Notes: generated by a model not told the origin, from the letters alone. Positions 1-6,899 are shown, numbered from the stretch's first letter. The stretch is DNA of 24,381 nt from an uncultured Novosphingobium sp. (GCA_937996535.1 CALKVF010000112.1:1-24381); one strand, 5' to 3'. Translations and numbers: made by a program.

Positions 1-387
1 CAGGGTCGGGATGTAGACATCGTCGACATAGACGCCGACGCCCGGTTCCAGCGCGTAGTTGAAGTCGGTCTGGCCGATGCCGCGGATGAACGCGATCAGG
101 CCGATGCCGTTCGACTGCTGCTGCGGCAGCAGCACCACGTTCGGAGCCTGGGCTGCGACCTGCGAAATGTCGGTCTGGCCGCGCGATTCCAGCAGGGCCG
201 AATTGACCGCGGTGATCGCGAGCGGGGTGTCCTGCAGCTTCTGTTCGCGGAACTGTGCAGTCACCACGATTTCCGGGTTGCCGACAGCGGACGTATCATT
301 CGATTCCTGCGCGTAGGCCGGCACCGAAACCATCGCGGTCACCAGCGCGGCGGCGCTGATCGCGGTAAATTGACGAAGCTTGCTCAT
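1..387 (-). CDS. TonB-dependent receptor, N-terminal part (truncated by window edge)
   Basis: Only the first 129 codons are inside the window, and the frame runs off at base 1. The protein starts MSKLRQFTAISAAALVTAM and has a signal peptide of about 26 residues ending in a VPAYAQ-type cleavage site. A TonB-box-like segment follows (EIVVTAQFREQKLQ, about residues 39-52), then the start of the plug domain, with FIRGIGQTDFNYALEPGVGV and VYVDDVYIP. This is the classic outer-membrane receptor layout in sphingomonads, where such receptors import siderophores but also aromatic and plant-derived compounds. It lies 131 bases after the aldo/keto reductase on the same strand, so it is either the last gene of the lig operon or has its own promoter in that gap. 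Uptake of protocatechuate or a lignin-derived aromatic is an inference from position. The start is supported by a purine-rich GGGAGGA upstream on the minus strand. Confidence 0.9.
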   Translation of the reverse strand, partial: MSKLRQFTAISAAALVTAMVSVPAYAQESNDTSAVGNPEIVVTAQFREQKLQDTPLAITAVNSALLESRGQTDISQVAAQAPNVVLLPQQQSNGIGLIAFIRGIGQTDFNYALEPGVGVYVDDVYIPTL

Positions 388-518
388 GGACTTGCATCCT
401 CCCTTCCCAAGAACGGCATATTTTCATGCCTTGGGTGGGAGCCTATCACCCATGTGAAAATTTCAAAAGAGTGAAAATTATCCGGGTGGATGGAAGTCTA
501 AAGTGTGACCTTTTCGCC
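388..518 (-). promoter_or_regulatory. Upstream region of the TonB-dependent receptor with repeats and a hairpin
   Basis: This 131-base gap is distinctly more AT-rich than its surroundings. On the plus strand GTGAAAATT occurs twice, at 454-462 and 471-479, 17 bases apart. TGAAA-A-TTTCA is a perfect inverted repeat at 455-465. A bulged hairpin lies at 406-435 (CCCAA and GGCAT pairing with ATGCC and TTGGG), just upstream of the likely ribosome site. These look like an operator and a 5' leader structure for the receptor gene. No convincing -35/-10 pair was recognised, and the regulator is unknown. Confidence 0.4.
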
Positions 519-1511
519 TCAGGCGAACTCTTCGGTGTCGATGGTCTGCTGGATTACCGCGCCATAACGCGGGCCGCACACGGTCTGCTGGTTGATCAGC
601 GCATCGATTTCGGCAGCCACGGTGGCGGGCAGATCCCAGTCCCAGCGGGCGAGGTTTTCCTCAAGGTGCGGGATCGAGGCGGTGCCGGGGATGGTGACCA
701 CGTGGTTCCCGCGCGAATGGACCCAGGCAAGGCTGAGCTGCGCCGGGGTCACGCCCTCGCGCGCGGAAATCGCGTTGAACTGGTCGATCAGCGCGAGGTT
801 CTTGGGCCAATTGTCGGCGTTGAAACGCGGCATGGTGTGGCGCAGATCCTTTTCGGGCAGCGCTGCCATGTCGCGCACGCCGTTCGCCAGCACTCCCCGC
901 CCGACCGGCGAGAAGGCGACGAAGGTGACGCCCAGCTCGCGGCAGGCATCCAGCACCGCGATTTCAGGATTGCGGGTCCAGGGCGAATATTCGGTCTGGA
1001 CTGCGGCCACCGGATGGACCGCGTGGGCGCGGCGCAGGGTGTCGGCGCTCATTTCGGAAAGACCGACCGCGCCGATCTTCCCGTCCTTTACCAGGTCCGC
1101 CATCGCGCCCATCGAATCCTCGATCGGGGTCGAGAAGTCGCGGCGGTGCATATAGTAGAGGTCGATGTGATCGGTCTGGAGCCGCTGGAGCGATGCCTCG
1201 ACGCAGGTCTTGATCGTTGCGGGCTTGCAATCGACCCCGCGCAGCGCGCCATCGACGATGATCCCCATCTTGGTGGCAAGGAAGAACTCGCGCCGGCGGC
1301 CCTTCAGCGCCTTGCCGAGCAGCGTCTCGTTGTGGCCCATGCCATAGATGTTGGCGGTGTCGAGGTGGTCATAGCCCAGATCGAGTGCGCGGTTGAGCAG
1401 CTGGACGGCGTAGTCCTCGGACGGCGGGGTGCCATAGGCCCACGAGAGTGACATGCACCCCAGGCCCACCGGATTTACGCCGCGTCCATTGATCTGCCGC
1501 CGTCCAACCAT
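519..1511 (-). CDS. Aldo/keto reductase
   Basis: This is a 330-residue single-domain TIM-barrel oxidoreductase of the aldo/keto reductase family, which reduces aldehydes or ketones with NADPH in the cytoplasm. The catalytic tetrad is visible: Asp51 and Tyr56 in HLDTANIYG, Lys81 in ATKMG, and His122 in LYYMHRRD. A C-terminal nucleotide-binding segment (VTIPGTASIPHLEEN) is also present. The length and the N-terminal GLGCMSLSWAYG match the YajO/potassium-channel-beta-like subgroup. It lies 18 bases after ligC on the same strand, with an AAGGAA ribosome site before the ATG, so it is probably co-transcribed with ligJABC. Its substrate is unknown; position suggests an aromatic aldehyde or a ring-cleavage aldehyde. 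The family is broad, so the class is certain but the role is not. Confidence 0.9.
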   Translation of the reverse strand: MVGRRQINGRGVNPVGLGCMSLSWAYGTPPSEDYAVQLLNRALDLGYDHLDTANIYGMGHNETLLGKALKGRRREFFLATKMGIIVDGALRGVDCKPATIKTCVEASLQRLQTDHIDLYYMHRRDFSTPIEDSMGAMADLVKDGKIGAVGLSEMSADTLRRAHAVHPVAAVQTEYSPWTRNPEIAVLDACRELGVTFVAFSPVGRGVLANGVRDMAALPEKDLRHTMPRFNADNWPKNLALIDQFNAISAREGVTPAQLSLAWVHSRGNHVVTIPGTASIPHLEENLARWDWDLPATVAAEIDALINQQTVCGPRYGAVIQQTIDTEEFA

Positions 1512-1529
1512 CTGCTCGGTTTCCTTGTC

Positions 1530-2489
1530 TTAGCGTGCCGCTTCGAGCTGCTTTTCGAGATCGCCCAGCACCCGATAGCAATCGAGCACCTTGGTGACCG
1601 ACGAATTGGGCTCGCGCCCTTCGCGGATCGCGGCGATGAATTCGCGGTCCTGCAGTTCGATGCCGTTCATGCTGACATCGACCTTCGACACGTCGATCGG
1701 CTCTTCCTTGCCGTTCACCAGATCGTCGTAACGCGCGATGTAGGTGCCGCTATCGCCGATGTAGCGGAAGAAGGTGCCAAGCGGCCCGTCGTTGTTGAAC
1801 GAGAGCGAGAGGGTGCAGATCGCGCCGGTTTCGCTCTTGAGCTGGATCGACATGTCCATCGCGATGCCCAGTTCCGGATGGATCGGGCCTTCGATCGCGT
1901 TGGCGGCCACGATCTTGCCCGTCTGATAGGCGAACAGATCGACCGTGTGCGCGGCGTGGTGCCACAGCAGGTGGTCGGTCCACGACCGCGGCTCGCCCTT
2001 GGCGTTGATGTTCTTGCGGCGGAAGAAATAGGTCTGAACATCCATCTGCTGGAGGTTCAGTTCGCCGGCCTTGATCTTGTTGTGCACGTACTGGTGCGAG
2101 GGATTGAAGCGGCGGGTGTGGCCAACCATGCAAACGAGGCCGGTTTCCTGCTGCTTCTTGATCACGGCTTCGGCATCGGCCCAGCTGTCGGACAGCGGGA
2201 TTTCAACCTGGACGTGCTTGCCCGCGTTCATGCAGTCGATCGCTTGGCTCGCGTGCATCTGGGTGGGGGTGCACAGGATCACCGCGTCCACGTCGTCACG
2301 CGCCAGCGCATCAGCCAGTTCGGTCGAGCTGTGCTTGGCGCCATACTTGGCAGCGACGGCGGCGGCCTGTTCGCCGGTGCGGCTGATGATCGAAGTGATC
2401 TCGACGCCCGGAATGTTCTTGAGGCCATCGAGGTGCTTTTCGCCGAACGCGCCGGCACCTGCGAGGGCAATGCGGATGGGCTGGCTCAT
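1530..2489 (-). CDS. ligC: 4-Carboxy-2-hydroxymuconate-6-semialdehyde dehydrogenase (LigC)
   Basis: The predicted enzyme has 319 residues and belongs to the Gfo/Idh/MocA family. It oxidises the cyclic hemiacetal of the LigAB product to 2-pyrone-4,6-dicarboxylate with NADP+. The Rossmann motif ALAGAGAFGEKH is at residues 8-19. The C-terminal half carries LigC-like blocks such as MVGHTRRFNPSHQY, RSWTDHLLWHHAAHTVDLFAYQ and HPELGIAMDMSIQLKSETGA. The usual EKP motif of the family reads Glu96-Ile97-Pro98 here, so the common lysine is absent. I recall the same feature in LigC proteins. The chosen ATG overlaps the ligB stop as ATGA, which fixes the start better than an upstream alternative 37 codons earlier. 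Within the operon it follows ligB directly, as in the ligJABC order of SYK-6. Confidence 0.96.
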   Translation of the reverse strand: MSQPIRIALAGAGAFGEKHLDGLKNIPGVEITSIISRTGEQAAAVAAKYGAKHSSTELADALARDDVDAVILCTPTQMHASQAIDCMNAGKHVQVEIPLSDSWADAEAVIKKQQETGLVCMVGHTRRFNPSHQYVHNKIKAGELNLQQMDVQTYFFRRKNINAKGEPRSWTDHLLWHHAAHTVDLFAYQTGKIVAANAIEGPIHPELGIAMDMSIQLKSETGAICTLSLSFNNDGPLGTFFRYIGDSGTYIARYDDLVNGKEEPIDVSKVDVSMNGIELQDREFIAAIREGREPNSSVTKVLDCYRVLGDLEKQLEAAR

Positions 2490-3328
2490 TCTGCGGGCTC
2501 CAGGACGATGTGGCCGATGGCCGTGTTGCTGCAGGGGATGTGGTAGTGGCGGTGCAGACGCTTGACCTTCTGGCCGAGCGCGCCGCGCATCACCAGCCAC
2601 ATCACCATTTCGATGCCTTCGCTGCCGGTTTCGCGCAGATATTCGATGTGCGGGATGTGGCGCGCATCGTCATTGTCCTGTTCGAGCAGGTCGAGGAACT
2701 TGTTGTCCCATTCGCGGTTGAGCAGGCCCGCGCGCGGACCCTGAAGCTGGTGGCTCATCCCGCCCGTGCCCCAGATCTGCACGTTGAGATCTTCGGGGAA
2801 GCTTTCCACGGCGCGCTTGATCGCCTCGCCCAGCGCCCAGCAGCGGTTGCCCGAGGGCACCGGATAGGTCACCACGTTGACCGCCAGCGGCACGACCTTG
2901 CACGGCCACTTTTCCGGCTGGCCGAACATCATCGAGAGCGGCACGGTGAGGCCGTGATCGACATCCATCTCGTTGATGATGGTCATGTCGAAATCGTCGA
3001 GGATCAGGCTCTGCGCGATGTGCCAGGCAAGGTCAGCATGGCCTTCAACGTCGGGCACCGGGCGCGGGCCCCAGCCTTCGTCGGCGCTCTTGTAGCTTTC
3101 GCCGCAGCCGATCGCGAAGGTCGGGATGATGTTGGCGTCAAAAGCCGAGGCGTGGTCGTTATAGACCAGGATCACCACGTCGGGCTTCTGTTCTTCTTCC
3201 CACTTCTTCGTCCAGTCATAGCCGGCGAAGATCGGGCCGAAATAGTCGTCGCGGGTCTTGCCCTGGTCGACGGCAACGCCAAGCAGCGGCACGTGGCTCG
3301 AAGCCACGCCAGCGGTAATCTTGGCCAT
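2486..3328 (-). CDS. ligB: Protocatechuate 4,5-dioxygenase beta subunit (LigB)
   Basis: This is the catalytic subunit, 280 residues, of the type II extradiol dioxygenase that opens the protocatechuate ring between carbons 4 and 5. It uses Fe(II) and forms an (alpha-beta)2 enzyme with LigA. The expected metal ligands are visible: His12 in ASSHVPLLG, His59 in YNDHASAF, and Glu240 in GSEGIEMVMW. The likely acid/base histidine is His193 in GTGGMSHQLQG. These correspond to the well-known ligands of SYK-6 LigB, with a two-residue shift after the first. The start 1 base after the ligA stop is preferred over an in-frame position 17 codons upstream that lies inside ligA. The stop overlaps the start of ligC. 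The protein is about 20 residues shorter than SYK-6 LigB, which I judge to be normal C-terminal variation. Confidence 0.97.
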   Translation of the reverse strand: MAKITAGVASSHVPLLGVAVDQGKTRDDYFGPIFAGYDWTKKWEEEQKPDVVILVYNDHASAFDANIIPTFAIGCGESYKSADEGWGPRPVPDVEGHADLAWHIAQSLILDDFDMTIINEMDVDHGLTVPLSMMFGQPEKWPCKVVPLAVNVVTYPVPSGNRCWALGEAIKRAVESFPEDLNVQIWGTGGMSHQLQGPRAGLLNREWDNKFLDLLEQDNDDARHIPHIEYLRETGSEGIEMVMWLVMRGALGQKVKRLHRHYHIPCSNTAIGHIVLEPAE

Positions 3329-3329
3329 C

Positions 3330-3749
3330 TTAGTAGCCTCCCTTGATCGAGCGGTTGCCCTGAGGGCTGCGGCCGCCATTGTTCATCATGTCGCGGTATT
3401 CGGGGAAGGTCATGTCGGTCATCGTGCTGACCGCCTCGGCAAAGCTCAGCCCATCGGTGCTGAATAGCTTGGCGAGGAAATAGACGTTGCCGCCAAGATC
3501 GAGCAGGCGGTTGTAATCGCGCGCCAGCAGGGCTTCCTTGGCATCTTCCGACAGCTTCCATTGATCGAGATAGGCGCGCTCGTCGGCCTTGAACTTCTCG
3601 CGGTTGTCGCCCTTCATCAGGCTCATCGCGAACTGGTTGATCCAGTAACCCTTGCGGGCGCGCGCAGCGGTATAGACCCGGGTGCCCGGGATATCGTCGA
3701 ACTCCGCGAGGTATTCGTGGATGTTCTGTTTCGCACTGGTGTCGGTCAT
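3330..3749 (-). CDS. ligA: Protocatechuate 4,5-dioxygenase alpha subunit (LigA)
   Basis: This 139-residue protein is the small, mostly helical subunit that covers the active site of LigB and helps bind the substrate. Recognisable blocks are HEYLAEFDDIPGTRVYTAA, RARKGYWINQFAMSLMK, DYNRLLDLGGNVYFLAKL and the C-terminal MMNNGGRSPQGNRSIKGGY. The length equals that of SYK-6 LigA. It has no independent activity and must pair with the ligB product encoded one base downstream. Its ATG overlaps the stop codon of ligJ in an ATGA, which indicates translational coupling of ligJ, ligA and ligB and supports equal production of the subunits. Confidence 0.97.
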   Translation of the reverse strand: MTDTSAKQNIHEYLAEFDDIPGTRVYTAARARKGYWINQFAMSLMKGDNREKFKADERAYLDQWKLSEDAKEALLARDYNRLLDLGGNVYFLAKLFSTDGLSFAEAVSTMTDMTFPEYRDMMNNGGRSPQGNRSIKGGY

Positions 3750-4771
3750 TGGCCGCGTTCCTTGAGCTTGGCATCGAGCCGCGGGAAGACCCGGCGGGCA
3801 TTGCCTTCGTAAATGGCGTGACGTTCGGCGTCCGAAATGTCGAGCGCGTCGACATAGCGCTTGGTGTCGTCGAAATAGAAGCCGGTGGTGGGATCGATCC
3901 CGCGCACCGCGCCGACCATTTCGCTGCCGAACAGGATGTTCTTGTTCTCGATCACGTCCGCCAGAAGGTCGATCCCCGGCTGGTGATAGACGCAGGTGTC
4001 GAAGAACACGTTGTTCATCAGGTGGGTGGCAAGATCAGGCTTCTTGAGCATGTCGGCCAGACCCCGGTAGCGACCCCAGTGATAAGGCACCGCGCCGCCG
4101 CCGTGCGGAATGATAAAGCGCAGGCTGGGGAACCGGCTGAACAGATCGCCTTCCAAGAGCTGCATGAAGGCAATGGTATCGGCTGCAATGTAATAGCCGC
4201 CGGTGGCGTGCATCGCCGGGTTGCACGAACCCGAGACGTGGATCATCGCCGGAACATCAAGTTCGCACATTGCTTCGTAGAACGGGAACCAGAACTCATC
4301 CGTCAGCGGCGGGTGCTTGAAGTGGCCGCCGCCCGGATCGGGATTGAGGTTGCAGCCGATGAAGCCAAGCTCATTCACGCAGCGCTTCAGTTCCGCGATC
4401 GAGCTGGTCATGTCCGCTTCGGGCGACTGCGGCAGCATACATACGCCCGCGAAGATCTCGGGATAGAGGCCAACCACGCGCGCGATCAGATCGTTGCAGA
4501 CCTGCGCCCACTTCACCGCGACCGACTGATCGCCAACGTGCGGGGCCATGGCCGAGGCACGCGGGGAAAAGATCGTCATGTCCGCGCCGCGTTCCTTCAA
4601 GAGGCGCAGCTGGTTGCTTTCGATCGTCTCGCGGATCTCGTCGTCCGAAATGTCGGGATAGGCGGGGCAGGGGGTGCCGGCCTTGAACGCGGCCTTCTGC
4701 GCCTCGCGCCATTCGTCGTGCGCCTTGGGCAGCACGGTGTAGTGGCCGTGGCAGTCGATGATCATCGTCAC
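3746..4771 (-). CDS. ligJ: 4-Oxalomesaconate hydratase (LigJ)
   Basis: This is a 341-residue amidohydrolase-superfamily enzyme that adds water to the isomerised 4-oxalomesaconate, giving 4-carboxy-4-hydroxy-2-oxoadipate. The metal-binding features are visible: His8 and His10 in IIDCHGHY, His178 in AMIHVSGS, His223 in IIPHGGGAVPYHWGR, and Glu284 in ILFGSEMVGAVRG. The last is where other family members have aspartate; a glutamate here is known for LigJ. The length matches SYK-6 LigJ, as do long blocks such as IGCNLNPDPGGGHFKHPPL and VYHQPGIDLLADVIENKNIL. It overlaps the end of the upstream DUF1932 gene by four bases and the start of ligA by four bases, so it is firmly inside the operon. Confidence 0.97.
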   Translation of the reverse strand: MTMIIDCHGHYTVLPKAHDEWREAQKAAFKAGTPCPAYPDISDDEIRETIESNQLRLLKERGADMTIFSPRASAMAPHVGDQSVAVKWAQVCNDLIARVVGLYPEIFAGVCMLPQSPEADMTSSIAELKRCVNELGFIGCNLNPDPGGGHFKHPPLTDEFWFPFYEAMCELDVPAMIHVSGSCNPAMHATGGYYIAADTIAFMQLLEGDLFSRFPSLRFIIPHGGGAVPYHWGRYRGLADMLKKPDLATHLMNNVFFDTCVYHQPGIDLLADVIENKNILFGSEMVGAVRGIDPTTGFYFDDTKRYVDALDISDAERHAIYEGNARRVFPRLDAKLKERGQ

Positions 4772-5568
4772 GCTTGCTTGTCCTTCCTGAGCGGCGCCTG
4801 ACGCTGGCGGTAAACCGTGCCGCGCGTCATGACCGGGGGGACGCCAAGCGCCAGCAGCGTCTTGGCGGATTCTTCCATTTCGGCCGCACGGCGCAGCCCG
4901 TGGGTCGTCATGCGTTCAAGATTGTATTCGGCGCGGGCGTGCCACGGCACGGTCTTTTCGCTGGCGTCGAGCGAGGCCAGCACCTCGTCCGCAACGCCGG
5001 CAGCCGTGGCGGCGGCCATCATCTCGTCGGTCAGGGCTTCAAGCCCCTTGACCATGACCGAGCGGATCATCTTGATCGCGCTGGCCCGGCCAACTTCATC
5101 GCCGACCACGCGAACATTGGTAAAGCCTGCCGCGCGCAGCGCCGTTTCGGCTTCTGCCGCGGCCTTGCCAGCCAGCAGCAGCGGCACGGCGAGGCGCGCC
5201 GGGTTGACCGGGGCCAGCACCGCCACGTCAATATAGCGCCCGCCAGCAGCCTCGATCGCCCGGGCAGCGGCGCGCTTGGTGTCAGGGGCCACCGAATTGC
5301 AATCGCACCACAGCGCGCCGGGGGCGAGGCTGGCGGCGTTAAGCTCCGCCGCGGGCAACGCTGCATCGGCAGTGACCAGCGACAGCACCAGCGGCGCGCC
5401 GGCCAGCGCAGCAGCGGCGCTATCGGCCGCGATCACGCCCAGCGGGGCCATCGCCGCGCGGCGCGCGGGCAGCACGTCCCAGCCGCGCGCACGGCTGCCC
5501 CAGCCAGCGGCAGCGGCAAAGGTCGATCCGGCTTCACCGAATCCGATCAGGGCAAGATCGCAAGTCAT
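4768..5568 (-). CDS. NAD(P)-binding oxidoreductase of the 6-phosphogluconate/hydroxyisobutyrate dehydrogenase superfamily (DUF1932 type)
   Basis: This 266-residue protein begins with a Rossmann nucleotide-binding motif (LALIGFGEAGSTF, residues 5-17). It contains the middle block YIDVAVLAPVNPARLAVPLLL (about 112-132) that occupies the position of the substrate-binding loop in this superfamily. A lysine at residue 166 (GRASAIKMIRS) fits the conserved catalytic lysine. The C-terminal third is helical and resembles DUF1932. The superfamily dehydrogenates 3-hydroxy acids or reduces imines. It leads the ligJABC operon and overlaps ligJ by four bases, so a role in aromatic catabolism is likely. No step of the described pathway needs it, and I do not assign a substrate. 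The ATG sits next to a perfect 8-base palindrome, and no clear ribosome site is visible before it. An arginine- and alanine-rich composition is normal for this genome. Confidence 0.85.
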   Translation of the reverse strand: MTCDLALIGFGEAGSTFAAAAGWGSRARGWDVLPARRAAMAPLGVIAADSAAAALAGAPLVLSLVTADAALPAAELNAASLAPGALWCDCNSVAPDTKRAAARAIEAAGGRYIDVAVLAPVNPARLAVPLLLAGKAAAEAETALRAAGFTNVRVVGDEVGRASAIKMIRSVMVKGLEALTDEMMAAATAAGVADEVLASLDASEKTVPWHARAEYNLERMTTHGLRRAAEMEESAKTLLALGVPPVMTRGTVYRQRQAPLRKDKQA

Positions 5569-5648
5569 CGCGCATGGCCCATGCGCTCGCCTGCGCCATA
5601 GAGGCCAATCGAATGCGCTTGCCCGCTATCAGTTTTTACGAATGGTGA
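5569..5648 (-). promoter_or_regulatory. Gap upstream of the ligJABC arm, with a start-proximal palindrome
   Basis: These 80 bases separate the stop of the LysR-type gene from the first gene of the ligJABC arm. GCGCATGG-C-CCATGCGC at 5570-5586 is a perfect inverted repeat with one central base, ending two bases from the start codon. On the minus strand the distal half (5620-5648) is AT-richer and includes a run of five As. The gap may hold the promoter of the ligJABC arm, or the arm may be read through from the regulator gene. No certain -35/-10 elements were found. Confidence 0.35.
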
Positions 5649-6794
5649 TTACAGCGCCGTGCCCACTTCGCGCAGCAGCGCCAGAAACGCCGCCTGCGCC
5701 GCCGTGGGCCGCCAGCCGGCCCGGGTGGCAATGCCGATCGTGCGGCTGACCGGCACCGGGGTGGGCAGCGCGGCGAGTACGCCGGCATCGAGTTCGACCG
5801 AGACTTGATCGGGCGACAGCAGGGTCAGCGCATCACCAGACAGCAGCAACTGGCGCAGCATCATCACCGAGCCGCATTCGATCCCGACATGGGGAATGTC
5901 GCGGCCCAGGGCGCGCACCATGCCTTCCCAATAACGCCGCAGCGGGGTTTCGCGGCCCGGCAGCAGCCAGGGATAGGCGAACATCGCGGCGTCGGTATCA
6001 GCGGCGGTCAGCAGCGGGTGGCCCGCGCGCATCACCAGCGCCGGGCGATCCTCGAACACGGCTTCCTGTTCCAGATCGTCAACCGTCACCTCTTCGCGCA
6101 GCGCGCCCAGGATCAGGTCGATTTCGCCATCACGCAGCGGCCCGGCCAGTTCGGCATGGCTGCCTTCGTGCACCGCCACGTCGATCCCGGGATGGGCGGC
6201 GGTAAACCGCACGATCGTCTCGGGCAGCCAGCGCGCGCGGCTGAGCGGCATCGCGCCGACCACGATCCGCCCGCCCGCCTTGCCCTGCCATGCGGCGACT
6301 TCGGCGAGGCCTGCGCGCAGCTCGGCCATGGCGAGGCCAAACCCGCGCGCGCGGCGTTCGCCCGCCGGGGTCAGGACCAGCGCGCGCCCGTGCCGATCGA
6401 GCAGCCGTTGGCCCAGCGCGACCGACAGATCGGCCACCGCGCGGTGAAGCGAGGCGGTCGAAATCCCGCTGGCCTCGGAAGCGGCTGCATAGGAACCGGC
6501 GCGCACCACGGCGAGGAACGCGCGCACCTGCGTGCCGGTGACGCGCGGGCTGCCGATCAGGTCGATCGCGGCTTCGGCGCGCGGGGCGAGCAGCAGGGCG
6601 GGCTCGGTCGGGCTCATCCCGGCGGGGCCGCGCTCGAACAGGGTGGCGCCCAGCGTCGCCTCAAGCCCGCTGATCGCCTGAGTCAGCGCCGGCTGGGTCA
6701 GGTTCACCGCGCGCGCGGCACGGCTGAGGCTGCCGTGGCGCACGGTTGCGGCCAGCGCGGCATAGTGGCGGATATTGGGCGGCCGGTCGGTCAT
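5649..6794 (-). CDS. LysR-type regulator with two tandem helix-turn-helix domains
   Basis: This predicted regulator has 381 residues, longer than the roughly 300 usual for LysR proteins. The first DNA-binding domain spans about residues 8-66 (TVRHGSLSRAARAVNLTQPALTQAISGLE, ending ATLFERGPAGMSPTE). A second copy of the same fold follows at about 88-146 (VVRAGSYAAASEASGISTASLHRAV, ending GQRLLDRHGRALVLTPAGE). A LysR-type effector-binding domain begins near 165 (GGRIVVGAMPLSRARWLPETIVRF) and runs to the C terminus. It is divergent from ligKUI and upstream of ligJABC, so it probably controls both arms in response to protocatechuate or a pathway intermediate, as LigR does in SYK-6. The ATG at 6794 is preferred; a TTG six codons upstream is also open. 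Neither has a strong ribosome site. The double domain is the odd feature. Confidence 0.88.
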   Translation of the reverse strand: MTDRPPNIRHYAALAATVRHGSLSRAARAVNLTQPALTQAISGLEATLGATLFERGPAGMSPTEPALLLAPRAEAAIDLIGSPRVTGTQVRAFLAVVRAGSYAAASEASGISTASLHRAVADLSVALGQRLLDRHGRALVLTPAGERRARGFGLAMAELRAGLAEVAAWQGKAGGRIVVGAMPLSRARWLPETIVRFTAAHPGIDVAVHEGSHAELAGPLRDGEIDLILGALREEVTVDDLEQEAVFEDRPALVMRAGHPLLTAADTDAAMFAYPWLLPGRETPLRRYWEGMVRALGRDIPHVGIECGSVMMLRQLLLSGDALTLLSPDQVSVELDAGVLAALPTPVPVSRTIGIATRAGWRPTAAQAAFLALLREVGTAL

Positions 6795-6899
6795 TGCCCG
6801 AACGATTAGCAATAAATTATGCCCCGCGCCAACTTCGCATTAGTGATTGGTCGGGGGCTGACGCATGGACCGGATTGCCAATTTCCGTGGAGAGATTTG
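6795..6899 (+). promoter_or_regulatory. Divergent promoter and operator region between the LysR-type gene and ligK
   Basis: This 105-base divergent gap is the expected binding site of the regulator. An AT-rich patch at 6805-6820 fits the LysR T-N11-A pattern (T6807, A6819). The pentamer ATTAG recurs at 6805 and 6839, 34 bases apart, each followed by a similar purine-rich run. ATTG-C-CAAT is a perfect short inverted repeat at 6874-6882. A ribosome site GGAGAG lies at 6889-6894, five bases before the ligK ATG. The T-N11-A match alone is weak because it is common by chance; the spaced repeats make it somewhat more credible. Confidence 0.4.

Noticed and set aside
426..1451. Long plus-strand open frame of 341 codons opposite the aldo/keto reductase
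   Set aside because: It is the antisense shadow of a well-conserved reductase in high-GC DNA. It has no recognisable domain and no ribosome site, and its composition is arginine- and histidine-rich as expected for a shadow.
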